Shown here piece by piece: positions 1-8,208 of a stretch of DNA of 60,739 nt. The stretch covers positions 1 through 60,739 of the forward strand of contig VSNT01000004.1 of NCBI GenBank assembly GCA_009774465.1. The letters run 5' to 3'. The translations under genes and the position numbers were made by a program. Source of the stretch: Lachnospiraceae bacterium. GTDB lineage: Bacteria > Bacillota_A > Clostridia > Lachnospirales > Lachnospiraceae. Every line of letters begins with the position of its first letter. The first letter of the stretch is position 1. Under the pieces are notes generated by a model, which saw nothing but the letters and a program-made list of their open reading frames with translations, was not told the DNA's origin and did not search any database.

Positions 1-2
1 GA

Positions 3-43
3 AAATCGCTGAACCCCAATAAACACAAGGGATACAGCGATTT
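3..43. terminator. Hairpin at the left edge (attenuator or terminator)
   Basis: AAATCGCTG at 3-11 pairs with CAGCGATTT at 35-43 and is followed on the + strand by a T-rich tract (TTTTTTCTTT). No rightward gene ends here. For leftward transcription from the promoter at 71-99 it would lie at the start of the 5' leader, so it may be an attenuator for the gene beyond the window edge. Confidence 0.5.
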
Positions 44-70
44 TTTCTTTAAATAACTGTCAAAGACGGG

Positions 71-99
71 ATTATATTATACGCGTCCGCGTGTGTCAA
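71..99 (-). promoter_or_regulatory. Consensus sigma-A promoter pointing out of the window
   Basis: On the minus strand TTGACA (94-99) and TATAAT (71-76) are separated by exactly 17 bp, a perfect vegetative promoter. It should drive a gene left of base 1. The spacer contains a short palindrome (ACGCG-TC-CGCGT) that could be an operator; that last point is inference. Confidence 0.8.
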
Positions 100-154
100 C
101 CATATTTTCACTTTTTCTAACAGTCAAGTACTAAGAGCTGAACTTTTTTCTTCT

Positions 155-844
155 CTATCTGACATTTCTGGTAAACCTGCAGGCAGGATACCCGCTGCAC
201 CCATAAAACATGCCGAATTTTCCTTTCCGCAGCATCAGTATGCCGCCACAGTCAGGACAAACCTGCTCCCTTCCATCCACGCCTTCTTCTTTCCTTTTTT
301 CCAGAAGCTTTCCCAGTTCCTCATAGCAGCGCTGATTCATCACACAGTCATATAATGCCCGATGGGCGCCTTCGGTGTCCATGCCAAAATGCGCCGCAAC
401 ATCCGTAAGTTTATGATGGGACAGTTCCGGAAGGCAGTTTCTTGCCATATATAAAGTATCAATATAATCGTTTTTCACTTCTCTATTAAGACAATTTCCT
501 GTCGCATTGTAAATAAATTTTAAATCAAAGGTATGAATATTATGTCCTACCAGCACCTGATCTCCGATAAAGTCCAGAAAATCCTTTATAGCTATTTCCA
601 TGCAGGGTGCATCTTTTACCATAGCATCTGTAATCCCGTTTACAGCGGTGGCGCCTGCCGGAATATGCCTCCCTGGATTGACTAACGTGGAAAATTCTCC
701 TGCCACATTATGTTTTTTCACCTTAATTGCCGATATTTCTATAATTGCGTCTTTCAGAGGATTGATTCCTGTGGTTTCCAGGTCAAAAACCACATAATCC
801 TCTATATAGCTGTTCAGGCGTTTTCCTTTGTTCTTCTGTCTCAT
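155..844 (-). CDS. DnaQ-like DEDDh 3'-5' exonuclease with C-terminal zinc finger
   Basis: A 229-aa protein of the DnaQ/PolC epsilon exonuclease superfamily. ExoI is FDLETTG (acidic residues near 21 and 23), ExoII is around GHNIHTFDL near residue 98, and ExoIII is HRALYDC near residue 160, giving the DEDDh set. The last 40 residues carry a topoisomerase-type zinc finger (CPDCGG ... CSGYPAC), which fits binding to nucleic acid. I use the ATG at 844, which has GGAGG five bases upstream; an upstream ATG at 889 would lie inside an inverted repeat and has no ribosome binding site. It sits after truA, separated by a hairpin. The exact substrate (DNA repair, proofreading or RNA trimming) cannot be told from sequence. 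Confidence 0.85.
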   Translation of the reverse strand: MRQKNKGKRLNSYIEDYVVFDLETTGINPLKDAIIEISAIKVKKHNVAGEFSTLVNPGRHIPAGATAVNGITDAMVKDAPCMEIAIKDFLDFIGDQVLVGHNIHTFDLKFIYNATGNCLNREVKNDYIDTLYMARNCLPELSHHKLTDVAAHFGMDTEGAHRALYDCVMNQRCYEELGKLLEKRKEEGVDGREQVCPDCGGILMLRKGKFGMFYGCSGYPACRFTRNVR

Positions 845-883
845 TTTTTCCTCCATGCCGGAGCTGCTTTTGCGAAGGCCGCG

Positions 884-904
884 AGCCAAATTTCAAATTT
901 GGCT
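884..904. repeat. Perfect 10-bp inverted repeat upstream of the exonuclease
   Basis: AGCCAAATTT and AAATTTGGCT flank a single C. It lies 40 bp upstream of the exonuclease start and could be an operator or an RNA hairpin in the leader. No T-tract follows it on the minus strand. Confidence 0.6.
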
Positions 905-941
905 CTGCAATATTAAGCTTGTGGCTCCGGTACAAACTCTT

Positions 942-978
942 GGTTGAAAAATCAGCACATCAGTGTGATTTTTCAACC
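942..978 (-). terminator. Hairpin after truA
   Basis: GGTTGAAAAATCA (942-954) and TGATTTTTCAACC (966-978) form a perfect 13-bp stem with an 11-nt loop, 22 bp downstream of the truA stop. It probably ends the ecf-truA transcript, although no run of T follows, so it may act as a 3'-end stabiliser instead. Confidence 0.6.
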
Positions 979-1000
979 TTATCCTCCATGTCTTTCCGTA

Positions 1001-1741
1001 CTATTCATCAAACTCATATTTTACCAGTGTAAGACCGCATGCAGGCGCTGTAGGTCCTGCTGCCTGTCTGTCCTTTGCATCCAGAATTTCTTTCACCTGC
1101 TCCGGTTTTAAATTTCCACGTCCCACTTCCATAAGCGTTCCTGCGATAATTCTTACCATATTGTATAAAAATCCATTACCCTGTACCCGAATTATAATTT
1201 CCCCGCCTTCCTTTTCCACTGCCAGCTCATAAATTTTTCTGACAGTAGATTCCACCACCGCTCCTGCAGCGCAAAAGCTTTTAAAATCATGTTCGCCGAT
1301 CAGAAACCTTCCTCCATGAGCCATCTTTTCCACGTCCAAAGGAACATACGTAAAATGTGCATATAGTCTTTTTGTGGGTATAGGAAAAGGAGCGTTTAAT
1401 ATTCTGTATTCATAGGTTTTCCGGCTTGCACAATGCCTGGGATGAAACCCGGATGGCACTTCTTTTGCACTTTGAATTCTGATGTCCTCCGGCAGCCTTT
1501 GATTTAAGGCATAAGGAATTTTTTCCGCCGGAATGCGGGTATTCGTGTCAAACACTGCCACGTTGCACAGGGCATGAACCCCTGCGTCCGTTCTGCTGCC
1601 GCCGATCACCTGTATTTCCTCCTGTAGAAGTTCGCTTAAGCTTTTATTTAATTCTCCCTCAATGGTAGGCGCATTCGGCTGAAACTGCCAGCCATGATAG
1701 GCAGTTCCATCATAAGCTGCCGCCAGTTTTATTCTCTTCAT
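1001..1741 (-). CDS. truA: tRNA pseudouridine(38-40) synthase TruA
   Basis: Converts uridines 38-40 of the tRNA anticodon stem-loop to pseudouridine. The catalytic-aspartate motif is visible as GGSRTDAGVHAL near residue 50, and the protein (246 aa) has the usual family length. I start at ATG 1741 (MKRIKLAAAYDG), which matches the family N terminus; the upstream ATG adds nine unrelated residues. The start overlaps the last codons of ecfT by four bases, so the two are translationally coupled. In many Firmicutes truA is followed by rplM-rpsI; here an exonuclease gene follows instead. Confidence 0.96.
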   Translation of the reverse strand: MKRIKLAAAYDGTAYHGWQFQPNAPTIEGELNKSLSELLQEEIQVIGGSRTDAGVHALCNVAVFDTNTRIPAEKIPYALNQRLPEDIRIQSAKEVPSGFHPRHCASRKTYEYRILNAPFPIPTKRLYAHFTYVPLDVEKMAHGGRFLIGEHDFKSFCAAGAVVESTVRKIYELAVEKEGGEIIIRVQGNGFLYNMVRIIAGTLMEVGRGNLKPEQVKEILDAKDRQAAGPTAPACGLTLVKYEFDE

Positions 1742-2541
1742 AACAATATCCTGCCAACCACAACGCAAAGTGCCAGATAACAGACAACAACGCCATATGC
1801 CAGACCATCTCTTTTCTTATAGATAAGTGGTTTCATTTTCGTCCTGTGATCTCCGCCTCTATAGCATCTCGCCTCCATCGCCATAGCCAGGTCATTTGCA
1901 CGTCTGAATGCCGAGATAAAAAGAGGTACCAGAAGAGGTACAAGGCTTTTGGCCTTTTTGATCAGATTACCGCTCTCAAAGTCTGCTCCCCGGGCAATCT
2001 GTGCCTTCATAATCTTATCTGTCTCCTCCAGCAAAATAGGAATAAACCGCAGTGCAATAGACATCATCATTGCAATTTCATGCACAGGCACTCTGAATAT
2101 TTTAAGCGGCCCCAACAATTTTTCCATACCGTCCGTCAAATTATTGGGTGTGGTGGTCAAAGTCATTACGGAAGAACCAATAATCAGAAAGATGAGGCGG
2201 ATTGCCATAAAAACAGCCTGCCGGATGCCTTCCATCGTAATCTTTATCTTCCAGAAGGTAAATACTGTCTCTCCCGGCGTTAAAAACAAATTAAATACCA
2301 CTGCTATAAGCAGCAGAAATACAATGGATTTCATTCCTCTAAGCATGTACTTAAGAGGAACCTTTGACAATTTAATCACCATTGTCAGAAAAATCCCTGC
2401 AATTAAGTATCCTATTAAATTATCAACTACAAAAAGGGAAATAATAAAGCAGATGGTAGTTACCAGCTTAACCCTTGGATCTAACCTGTGAATCACCGAA
2501 TCCGTCTGATAATATTGTCCCAAAGTGATATCTCTTAACAT
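1738..2541 (-). CDS. ecfT: Energy-coupling factor transporter transmembrane protein EcfT
   Basis: The integral membrane scaffold of group II ECF vitamin transporters. The 267-aa sequence has five to six hydrophobic stretches in the first 130 residues and near the C terminus, and the two cytoplasmic coupling-helix motifs with Ala-Arg-Gly character (ARGADF near residue 184 and ARCYRGG near residue 225) that contact the two ATPases. It follows ecfA2 by about 90 bp and overlaps truA. Substrate choice comes from separate S components, none of which is in this window. Confidence 0.95.
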   Translation of the reverse strand: MLRDITLGQYYQTDSVIHRLDPRVKLVTTICFIISLFVVDNLIGYLIAGIFLTMVIKLSKVPLKYMLRGMKSIVFLLLIAVVFNLFLTPGETVFTFWKIKITMEGIRQAVFMAIRLIFLIIGSSVMTLTTTPNNLTDGMEKLLGPLKIFRVPVHEIAMMMSIALRFIPILLEETDKIMKAQIARGADFESGNLIKKAKSLVPLLVPLFISAFRRANDLAMAMEARCYRGGDHRTKMKPLIYKKRDGLAYGVVVCYLALCVVVGRILL

Positions 2542-2632
2542 TTTTCCTCATTCTCTACAGGCAGCCTGCTGTTTCCAAAGTAATATATCCTGCATCGGCA
2601 TAGCTTCTATGAACCTGTGCCTTTTTCGCCGC

Positions 2633-3481
2633 CTATTTATTCAATGCCTTCAATATTTCATTTTTTGCCTCTGCAATGGTGGTAATATCCGTATCCACAT
2701 CCAGCCCTCTTTGCTTAAGCTCATGCATAATATAAGTCACCTGAGGCGCCGCAAGCCCTACCTGCTCCAGCTCTTTGTAATGTTTGAACACTTCCCCAGG
2801 CTCGTTGTCAAACAGCACCTGCCCCCGGTTCATTACAATGATTCTGTCCACATACTTTGCAACGTCCTCCATACTGTGGGAAACCAAAATAACCGTGATT
2901 CCCGTTTCCTCGCGCAGTTTTGCAATCTGATCTAAAATCTCATCTCTCCCTTTGGGATCAAGTCCTGCGGTAGGCTCATCTAAAATCAGCACTTCCGGCT
3001 TCATTGCAAGCACTCCGGCAATGGCTACCCGGCGCTTTTGACCGCCGGAAAGATCAAAAGGAGACTGATAAAAATACTCATCCTCAAGTCCCACCTGCTT
3101 TAATGCCGCATATGCCCGCAGCTCCGTTTCCTTTTTATCCAGTCCTAAATTCTTTGGTCCAAAACACACATCGGAAAACACATCAATTTCAAACAATTGG
3201 TGTTCCGGATATTGAAAAACAAGTCCAACCTTGCTGCGTAATTCTTTCTTATTATAATCACTGTCGTGAATATCGGCACCATTATAATATATACTGCCGC
3301 TTGTAGGCGCAAGCAGTCCGTTTAAATGCTGTACCAGTGTGGATTTGCCCGATCCGGTATGGCCGATCAGACCGATAAACTGACCGTCGGGTATCACCAG
3401 ATTAATATCTTTAAGGGCTGCAAACTCCATAGCTGTGCCAGCCTCATATACATAGTTTACATGATCCAGAATAATAGACAT
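2633..3481 (-). CDS. ecfA2: ECF transporter ATPase EcfA2
   Basis: ABC ATPase of the energy-coupling factor module, 282 aa. Walker A GHTGSGKST is near residue 41, the Q-loop in VFQYPEHQLFE near 89, the signature LSGGQKRR near 142 and Walker B VLILDEPTAGLDP near 164. The C-terminal third carries the extra domain typical of EcfA proteins. It lies 58 bp after ecfA1 and upstream of ecfT, forming the ecfA1-A2-T order seen next to ribosomal genes in Firmicutes. Confidence 0.95.
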   Translation of the reverse strand: MSIILDHVNYVYEAGTAMEFAALKDINLVIPDGQFIGLIGHTGSGKSTLVQHLNGLLAPTSGSIYYNGADIHDSDYNKKELRSKVGLVFQYPEHQLFEIDVFSDVCFGPKNLGLDKKETELRAYAALKQVGLEDEYFYQSPFDLSGGQKRRVAIAGVLAMKPEVLILDEPTAGLDPKGRDEILDQIAKLREETGITVILVSHSMEDVAKYVDRIIVMNRGQVLFDNEPGEVFKHYKELEQVGLAAPQVTYIMHELKQRGLDVDTDITTIAEAKNEILKALNK

Positions 3482-3539
3482 TTTCCCTTCTTTTCTGCGC
3501 CGCCTGTCTGGCCTTTTTCTTTAAAACCTCAGCGCCCTT

Positions 3540-4397
3540 TTACTTTTTCTTCGGAAGTCCCAGCGCTGCCGCTAATTCCTCACAGGTTAAGATTCCCTTT
3601 GGAATATCAAGCCCGCTTTTTCCAAGTTCGTGTGCAAGAAGTGTGACCTGAGGAACATCCAGCCTTAGATCTTTTAATTTTTCCACCTGGCTGAAAATTT
3701 CTCTTGGCGTACCCTCCATTGCAATTTTCCCCTTATCCATCACAAATACCCTGTCTGCATGAATAATTTCTTCCATATAATGTGTAATTAATATAATCGT
3801 AATTCTTTCCACATCATTTAAAGCACGTACCGCTCTGATTACTTCCTTGCGCCCATTGGGATCCAGCATGGCTGTAGGTTCATCTAAAACGATACATTTC
3901 GGGTGCATTGCAATAACTCCTGCAATAGACACTCTTTGCTTTTGTCCTCCGGAAAGCTTGTTAGGAGAATGCTTTCGAAATTCATACATTCCCACTGCCT
4001 TAAGGCTTTCCTCCACTCTTTCCCAGATTTCAGCAGTAGGCACGCCCAGATTTTCCGGCCCAAAACCAACATCTTCCTCCACTACCTGCCCAATAATCTG
4101 ATTGTCAGGGTTTTGAAACACCATACCGGCTTCCTGCCTGATCTCCCACAGGTTGGCGTCATCAGAAGTATCTTTCCCATCAACCCATACCGTTCCTTCG
4201 GTGGGATAATGAATGGCATTAATATGCTTGGCAAGAGTGGATTTTCCGGAACCATTATGCCCCAGAATTGCCACAAAATCCCCCTGTCTGATATCAAGGT
4301 TGACTTCGTCTACCGCCCTGGTGATTCCCTCAACATTTCCTTCTTCATCTCTTCTTATATATTCAAATACAAGGTTTTTAGCCTCAATAATTCCCAT
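3540..4397 (-). CDS. ecfA1: ECF transporter ATPase EcfA1
   Basis: Partner ATPase of EcfA2, 285 aa from the start used here. It shows Walker A GHNGSGKST, Q-loop VFQNPDNQI, signature LSGGQKQR and Walker B IVLDEPTAMLDPNG. I place the start at ATG 4397 (MGIIEAKNLVFEY): the candidate upstream ATG at 4454 falls inside the -10 box of the promoter at 4453-4481 and so cannot be translated from that transcript. This is the first gene of the leftward ecf operon. Confidence 0.94.
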   Translation of the reverse strand: MGIIEAKNLVFEYIRRDEEGNVEGITRAVDEVNLDIRQGDFVAILGHNGSGKSTLAKHINAIHYPTEGTVWVDGKDTSDDANLWEIRQEAGMVFQNPDNQIIGQVVEEDVGFGPENLGVPTAEIWERVEESLKAVGMYEFRKHSPNKLSGGQKQRVSIAGVIAMHPKCIVLDEPTAMLDPNGRKEVIRAVRALNDVERITIILITHYMEEIIHADRVFVMDKGKIAMEGTPREIFSQVEKLKDLRLDVPQVTLLAHELGKSGLDIPKGILTCEELAAALGLPKKK

Positions 4398-4452
4398 CTG
4401 CTGCTTGTGCCTTTCATAAAAAGTCCTGCTTCGCCTGTAATAGTTCTGTTCC

Positions 4453-4481
4453 ATTGTACAAGATATTGTTTTTATTTGCAA
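4453..4481 (-). promoter_or_regulatory. sigma-A promoter of the ecf operon
   Basis: TTGCAA (4476-4481) and TACAAT (4453-4458) on the minus strand, spacer 17 bp. It lies 55 bp upstream of the ecfA1 start and settles that start. It is back to back with the promoter of the rightward peptidase gene. Confidence 0.7.
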
Positions 4482-4488
4482 TAGATTG

Positions 4489-4497
4489 TGTTATGAT
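4489..4497 (+). promoter_or_regulatory. Extended -10 promoter of the peptidase gene
   Basis: TGTTATGAT on the + strand is an extended -10 element (TGnTATGAT), with only a weak -35 (TTTTTA at 4469-4474). It lies 70 bp before the peptidase start and overlaps the -35 region of the ecf promoter, so the two may compete. Confidence 0.5.
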
Positions 4498-4566
4498 GCT
4501 TTTATAGTATGTCTGAACTGTTACTAGATAATTGGTATCAGGCTGTATCTGGAAATGAGGTTTTTT

Positions 4567-5550
4567 ATGGATAAGTGGATGAAATCTGTACTTTTTCTGG
4601 CTTTAATTATTGTGCTTTCTTCTGCCGGGATACGTCTTTTAACCAGGGGAGAGACGCTTTCCAATTATGCGGATCAGAATCCTGAAATTGCATATGCAAC
4701 GCCAAAAGTGACTGCAAGCCCTGTTCCTGCTTCGGATGGTGCTCCTTCCTCTTCTGCTGCAGTTTCTGATGTGGCTTCTGAGGATTTTACTGATGTTGAT
4801 TCGGAATTTCTGTCAGGCGAGGCGGTGCCTTCACCTGCACCGGATTTATTTGTTCCTGTAACTGTTGAATCTTCTGAAAGCACACATTATGAGGAGGGTT
4901 TCTTTTATCAGCCCTTAACGGATGATGTAATTGCACGGATTACAGGTATTTCCTACCCTGTTTCTGAAACGATTGCTCCTGCTCTTGCAGTTTCGGCAAC
5001 CAACATTGTTTCTGATGAGGCTGCCGGCTCACTTGCGGTTTCTTATGATGATCTGCGCTATTTAGGTATTAAATATTATGATTTTAACGGAGACGTCCAG
5101 GTGGGTGAATTGATTTGTAATAAAGGCATTGCCCAGGATTTAGTGGAAATATTTTATGAACTTTATTTAAACGAATACCAGATTGAAAAAGTGCGGTTAA
5201 TTGACGAGTACAATGGAGATGATACTGCATCCATGCTGGATAACAATACCTCCTGCTTTAATTACAGAGTAGTGGATGGTACTTCAAGTTTATCCAAACA
5301 TGCCATAGGATGTGCCATTGATATTAACCCTTTTTACAATCCTTATGTTGTATTTAACAAAGATGGAAGCGGTGAGACATATATTTCTCCAAAAGGAAGC
5401 GAAATATACGCTGACCGCTCTCAAAATTTTCCATACAAAATTGATGAAAACGATTTATGCTATCAATTGTTTAAGGAACACGGTTTTACCTGGGGCGGCA
5501 ACTGGAATTCCTGTAAGGATTACCAGCATTTTCAAAAGGCAGCAGGTTAA
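4567..5550 (+). CDS. Membrane-anchored D-Ala-D-Ala carboxypeptidase/endopeptidase-like protein (peptidase family M15)
   Basis: A 327-aa exported protein likely to trim cell-wall peptides. An uncleaved signal anchor (about residues 5-25) is followed by a low-complexity Ser/Pro/Ala/Glu linker to about residue 115, then the M15 zinc peptidase domain. Zinc and catalytic residues are seen in SKHAIGCAIDIN (H and D ligands) and in the C-terminal DYQHFQ (H ligand), the pattern of VanY/CwlK proteins. I prefer ATG 4567 because GAGG lies seven bases upstream; ATG 4555 overlaps that site. It is oriented against both neighbours and interrupts the rplQ-ecfA1 adjacency common in Firmicutes. Confidence 0.85.
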   Translation: MDKWMKSVLFLALIIVLSSAGIRLLTRGETLSNYADQNPEIAYATPKVTASPVPASDGAPSSSAAVSDVASEDFTDVDSEFLSGEAVPSPAPDLFVPVTVESSESTHYEEGFFYQPLTDDVIARITGISYPVSETIAPALAVSATNIVSDEAAGSLAVSYDDLRYLGIKYYDFNGDVQVGELICNKGIAQDLVEIFYELYLNEYQIEKVRLIDEYNGDDTASMLDNNTSCFNYRVVDGTSSLSKHAIGCAIDINPFYNPYVVFNKDGSGETYISPKGSEIYADRSQNFPYKIDENDLCYQLFKEHGFTWGGNWNSCKDYQHFQKAAG

Positions 5551-5589
5551 TCAGGCTGGTAACAGGGCTGCCACCATAGGCGATAAACT

Positions 5590-5623
5590 AAAAAATAAAA
5601 GAGAGCCTGATTTCAAGCTCTCT
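5590..5623 (-). terminator. Terminator of the ribosomal operon
   Basis: AGAGAGC (5600-5606) pairs with GCTCTCT (5617-5623); on the minus strand the stem is followed by TTTATTTTTT. It lies 14 bp after the rplQ stop and ends the leftward operon. It may also stop the rightward peptidase transcript. Confidence 0.8.
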
Positions 5624-5636
5624 TCATCTTTACTTT

Positions 5637-6173
5637 TTAAACAAACTCAAGAACTACTTCCATAGCTCCGTCGCCTTTACGCTGTCCGATTTTGATGATT
5701 CTGGTATAACCACCGTTGCGGCTTGCATATTTAGGTCCATATTCATCAAACAATTTTGCAACTAAATCAACTTCTTTTGTGCCTCTTTTTCTTCCGGCCT
5801 TTGTAGCAGGGATTTCGGTTACAGGATATAATACCTTAACCATCTGATGTCTTGCATGTAATCTGGAAGGAAGATCCTTTTTGATTTCTTTCTCAACAGT
5901 TTCAAATTTGGTAACCTTTTTACCATCTACTACTTCTTTTACCCTCTTTCCATCCTTGTCCTTTACAGGAACTTTAGCGGAAACCTTAACTGTTTCGTAG
6001 TTATCTTTTTCTTTTACTGCAAGTGCAATAAGTCCTTCTACCATTTTCTGAACTTCCTTTGCCCTTGCCTGTGTGGTAACGATTTTTCCTTTATAAATAA
6101 GGCTTGTTACCTGACTTCTAAGTAATGCTTTTCTTTGATTTGAGGTTCTCCCCAATTTTCTGTATCCTGCCAT
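5637..6173 (-). CDS. rplQ: 50S ribosomal protein bL17
   Basis: Last gene of the alpha operon, 178 aa from ATG 6173 (MAGYRKLGRTSNQRKALL), which has AAGAAAGGAG upstream. The protein is clearly longer than the roughly 120 aa of Bacillus bL17: a charged Lys/Val/Glu-rich insertion fills about residues 70-110, between the N-terminal RNA-binding part and the conserved DLPSRLHARHQ region. This insertion is in frame and the flanking motifs are intact, so it is a lineage feature and not a frameshift. Confidence 0.96.
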   Translation of the reverse strand: MAGYRKLGRTSNQRKALLRSQVTSLIYKGKIVTTQARAKEVQKMVEGLIALAVKEKDNYETVKVSAKVPVKDKDGKRVKEVVDGKKVTKFETVEKEIKKDLPSRLHARHQMVKVLYPVTEIPATKAGRKRGTKEVDLVAKLFDEYGPKYASRNGGYTRIIKIGQRKGDGAMEVVLEFV

Positions 6174-6340
6174 TTTAAGGCTCCTTTCTTTAACGAAGAA
6201 CGACTCAAAAGAGTATTTCTTCTTCTCAATGGGCCAATTGCCCGTCATGGTACATCCGGCCACGCTCTTTGGACTTACTTGCCGAATGCAGTTACATACC
6301 ATTTATGAGAACATAGCCTGCGCTCTTTGGACTTATCAAA

Positions 6341-7300
6341 CTATGCTTCATCACTGGGATTAAGCTGCAATCCCAATTCTTTTAATTTAGCTAAAACTTC
6401 CTCAAGAGACTTACGTCCCAGATTACGAACTTTCATCATGTCTTCAGAAGTTCTATTTGTTAATTCTTCCACTGTATTGATACCAGCTCTCTTTAAGCAG
6501 TTATAGGAACGAACTGACAATTCCAGCTCGTCAATGCTCATTTCCAATACCTTTTCCTTTTCATCTTCTTCCTTTTCCACCATAACTTCTGCTGTCTTGG
6601 CATTTTCAGACAAATCAATGAAAAGGCTTAAATGTTCGCTAAGTACTTTTGCAGCTAAACTAACTGCCTCATCGGGTACCAGTGTTCCATTGGTGTAAAC
6701 ATCAAGCGTCAGCTTGTCAAAATCTGTAATCTGGCCGACACGTGTATTTTCAACGGTTACATTAATTCTCTCAACAGGTGTATAAATAGAGTCTACTGCA
6801 ATAACACCGATAGGCAAATCTTCGCTCTTATTCTTGTCAGCGCTTACATAGCCCCTGCCTTTTGTTATAGTAAGTTCCATGTAAAGCTTGGTATTTTTTC
6901 CGCTTAAGGTTGCAATGGTAAGGTCAGGATTAAGAATTTCAATATCCTGATCGCACTGAATATCAGCCGCCTTAACTACACCTTCTCCCTCGTATTCGAT
7001 ATATGCGGTCTTGGGTTCATTGGTTTCACTGTTGTTTTTGATAGCAAGGCTCTTGATATTCATGATGATTTCAGTCACATCTTCCTTAACACCTTCGATA
7101 GAACTGAACTCATGAAGCACTCCTTCAATCTTAACCTGGCTTACAGCAGCGCCAGGAAGGGAAGAAAGCATAATTCTTCTAAGGGAATTACCAAGTGTGA
7201 TGCCGTATCCTCTTTCCAACGGTTCAACCACAAATCTGCCATACTTCTTATCTTCAGAGATTTCTGCCACCTCAATATTCGGTCTTTCAAATTCAAACAC
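6341..7300 (-). CDS. rpoA: DNA-directed RNA polymerase subunit alpha
   Basis: Assembly platform of RNA polymerase, 319 aa. The N-terminal dimerisation domain includes the conserved GYGITLGNSLRRIMLSSLPG stretch near residue 30, and the C-terminal domain (about 245-310) has the helix-hairpin-helix LELSVRSYNCLKRAGI that contacts UP elements and activators. The start is a GTG at 7300 (MFEFERPNIE), nine bases after AGGAGG; a second GTG three codons upstream abuts the Shine-Dalgarno and is unlikely. It is preceded by rpsD and followed by rplQ. Confidence 0.98.
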   Translation of the reverse strand: MFEFERPNIEVAEISEDKKYGRFVVEPLERGYGITLGNSLRRIMLSSLPGAAVSQVKIEGVLHEFSSIEGVKEDVTEIIMNIKSLAIKNNSETNEPKTAYIEYEGEGVVKAADIQCDQDIEILNPDLTIATLSGKNTKLYMELTITKGRGYVSADKNKSEDLPIGVIAVDSIYTPVERINVTVENTRVGQITDFDKLTLDVYTNGTLVPDEAVSLAAKVLSEHLSLFIDLSENAKTAEVMVEKEEDEKEKVLEMSIDELELSVRSYNCLKRAGINTVEELTNRTSEDMMKVRNLGRKSLEEVLAKLKELGLQLNPSDEA

Positions 7301-7375
7301 TGCAAACACCCTCCTTTACGAACACTTCTTTTCGCCCAATAAGCCAGCACGCATGCGTGCCGGCGTTTGGTGATT

Positions 7376-7969
7376 TTATTTGGAATATAATTCGACGATA
7401 AGCATTTCATTAACAGGAACATCAATCATTTCTCTGGTAGGAAGGTTCTTTACGGTTCCCTTAAATGCTTCCAAATCCACTTCAATCCATTCAGGAGTCA
7501 GTCTTCCTGCTGTTACCTCACTGATATCTTTATATCTCTGTAAGGATCTGGATTTTTCTCTTATTTCGATCACATCGCCTGCTTTGATCAAATAAGAAGG
7601 AATGTTTACTTGCCTGCCATTTACTAAAACATGCTTATGGCCGACAACCTGTCTTGCTTCTCTTCTTGTTCTGGCAAATCCCATTCTGAAAACCACATTA
7701 TCAAGTCTTCTTTCAAGAAGAACCATAAGGTTTTCACCGGTCATTCCTTTCATTCTGTCAGCTCTTTCATAGTAATTTCTGAAAGGCTTCTCAAGCACAC
7801 CGTAAATGAATTTTGCTTTCTGTTTTTCTCTTAACTGAACGCCATATTCACTTACTTTTTTGCCTGCTCTTGCATTTGTTCTGTTAGATTTCTTATCATA
7901 TCCCAAAAATACAGGATCAAGACCAAGAGATCTGCATCTTTTTAATACCGGAACTCTGTTTACTGCCAT
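7376..7969 (-). CDS. rpsD: 30S ribosomal protein uS4
   Basis: Primary 16S rRNA binding protein, 197 aa. It has the S4 RNA-binding domain (about residues 88-150, with RRLDNVVFRMGFA and the HVLVNGRQVNIPSY loop). The N terminus lacks the four-cysteine zinc knuckle seen in some uS4 proteins; only one Cys is present near residue 12. In many bacteria uS4 represses its own operon; the hairpin-rich 240-bp spacer just upstream (8061-8207) is a possible site for that, by inference. Confidence 0.98.
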   Translation of the reverse strand: MAVNRVPVLKRCRSLGLDPVFLGYDKKSNRTNARAGKKVSEYGVQLREKQKAKFIYGVLEKPFRNYYERADRMKGMTGENLMVLLERRLDNVVFRMGFARTRREARQVVGHKHVLVNGRQVNIPSYLIKAGDVIEIREKSRSLQRYKDISEVTAGRLTPEWIEVDLEAFKGTVKNLPTREMIDVPVNEMLIVELYSK

Positions 7970-8060
7970 GTTTTATTTTCCTCCTGCTATTGTTTACAGC
8001 GCCCCAGCGCCTTCTTCCAACATTCTAATTATAATATCTTGTCAATAACTTTCTTAAATC

Positions 8061-8207
8061 AGAAGAACAGCTCTGCTATTCTTCCTACACGAAGCTTTAG
8101 TCCTTCTTAGGCGGCGTCTTTTGACGCCTTAGAAGGGACTCTTCGTTACACAAAACTTAGTGTTTCTTAGGTGACGTTTTTTGTCACCTTAGAAATACTT
8201 TTTGTGT
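8061..8207 (-). promoter_or_regulatory. Tandem large hairpins between rpsK and rpsD
   Basis: Two long stem-loops stand side by side. One spans 8089-8146, closed by ACGAAG/CTTCGT with inner arms TTCTTAGGCGGCGTC and GACGCCTTAGAAG. The other spans 8148-8207, closed by ACACAAA/TTTGTGT with inner arms TTCTTAGGTGAC and GTCACCTTAGAA. They are related in sequence but differ by compensating changes in both arms, so the structure is kept. A third small hairpin lies at 8061-8084. They could be a uS4 autoregulation site or mRNA processing elements. Confidence 0.65.
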
Positions 8208-8208
8208 T

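Noticed and set aside
4397..4481. N-terminal extension of EcfA1 to 4454 or 4481
   Set aside because: The extension overlaps the -10 and -35 boxes of the ecf promoter and shows no family similarity.
5312..5665. A rightward open frame overlapping the end of the peptidase gene
   Set aside because: It is out of frame with the M15 domain, lacks a ribosome binding site and runs through the terminator.
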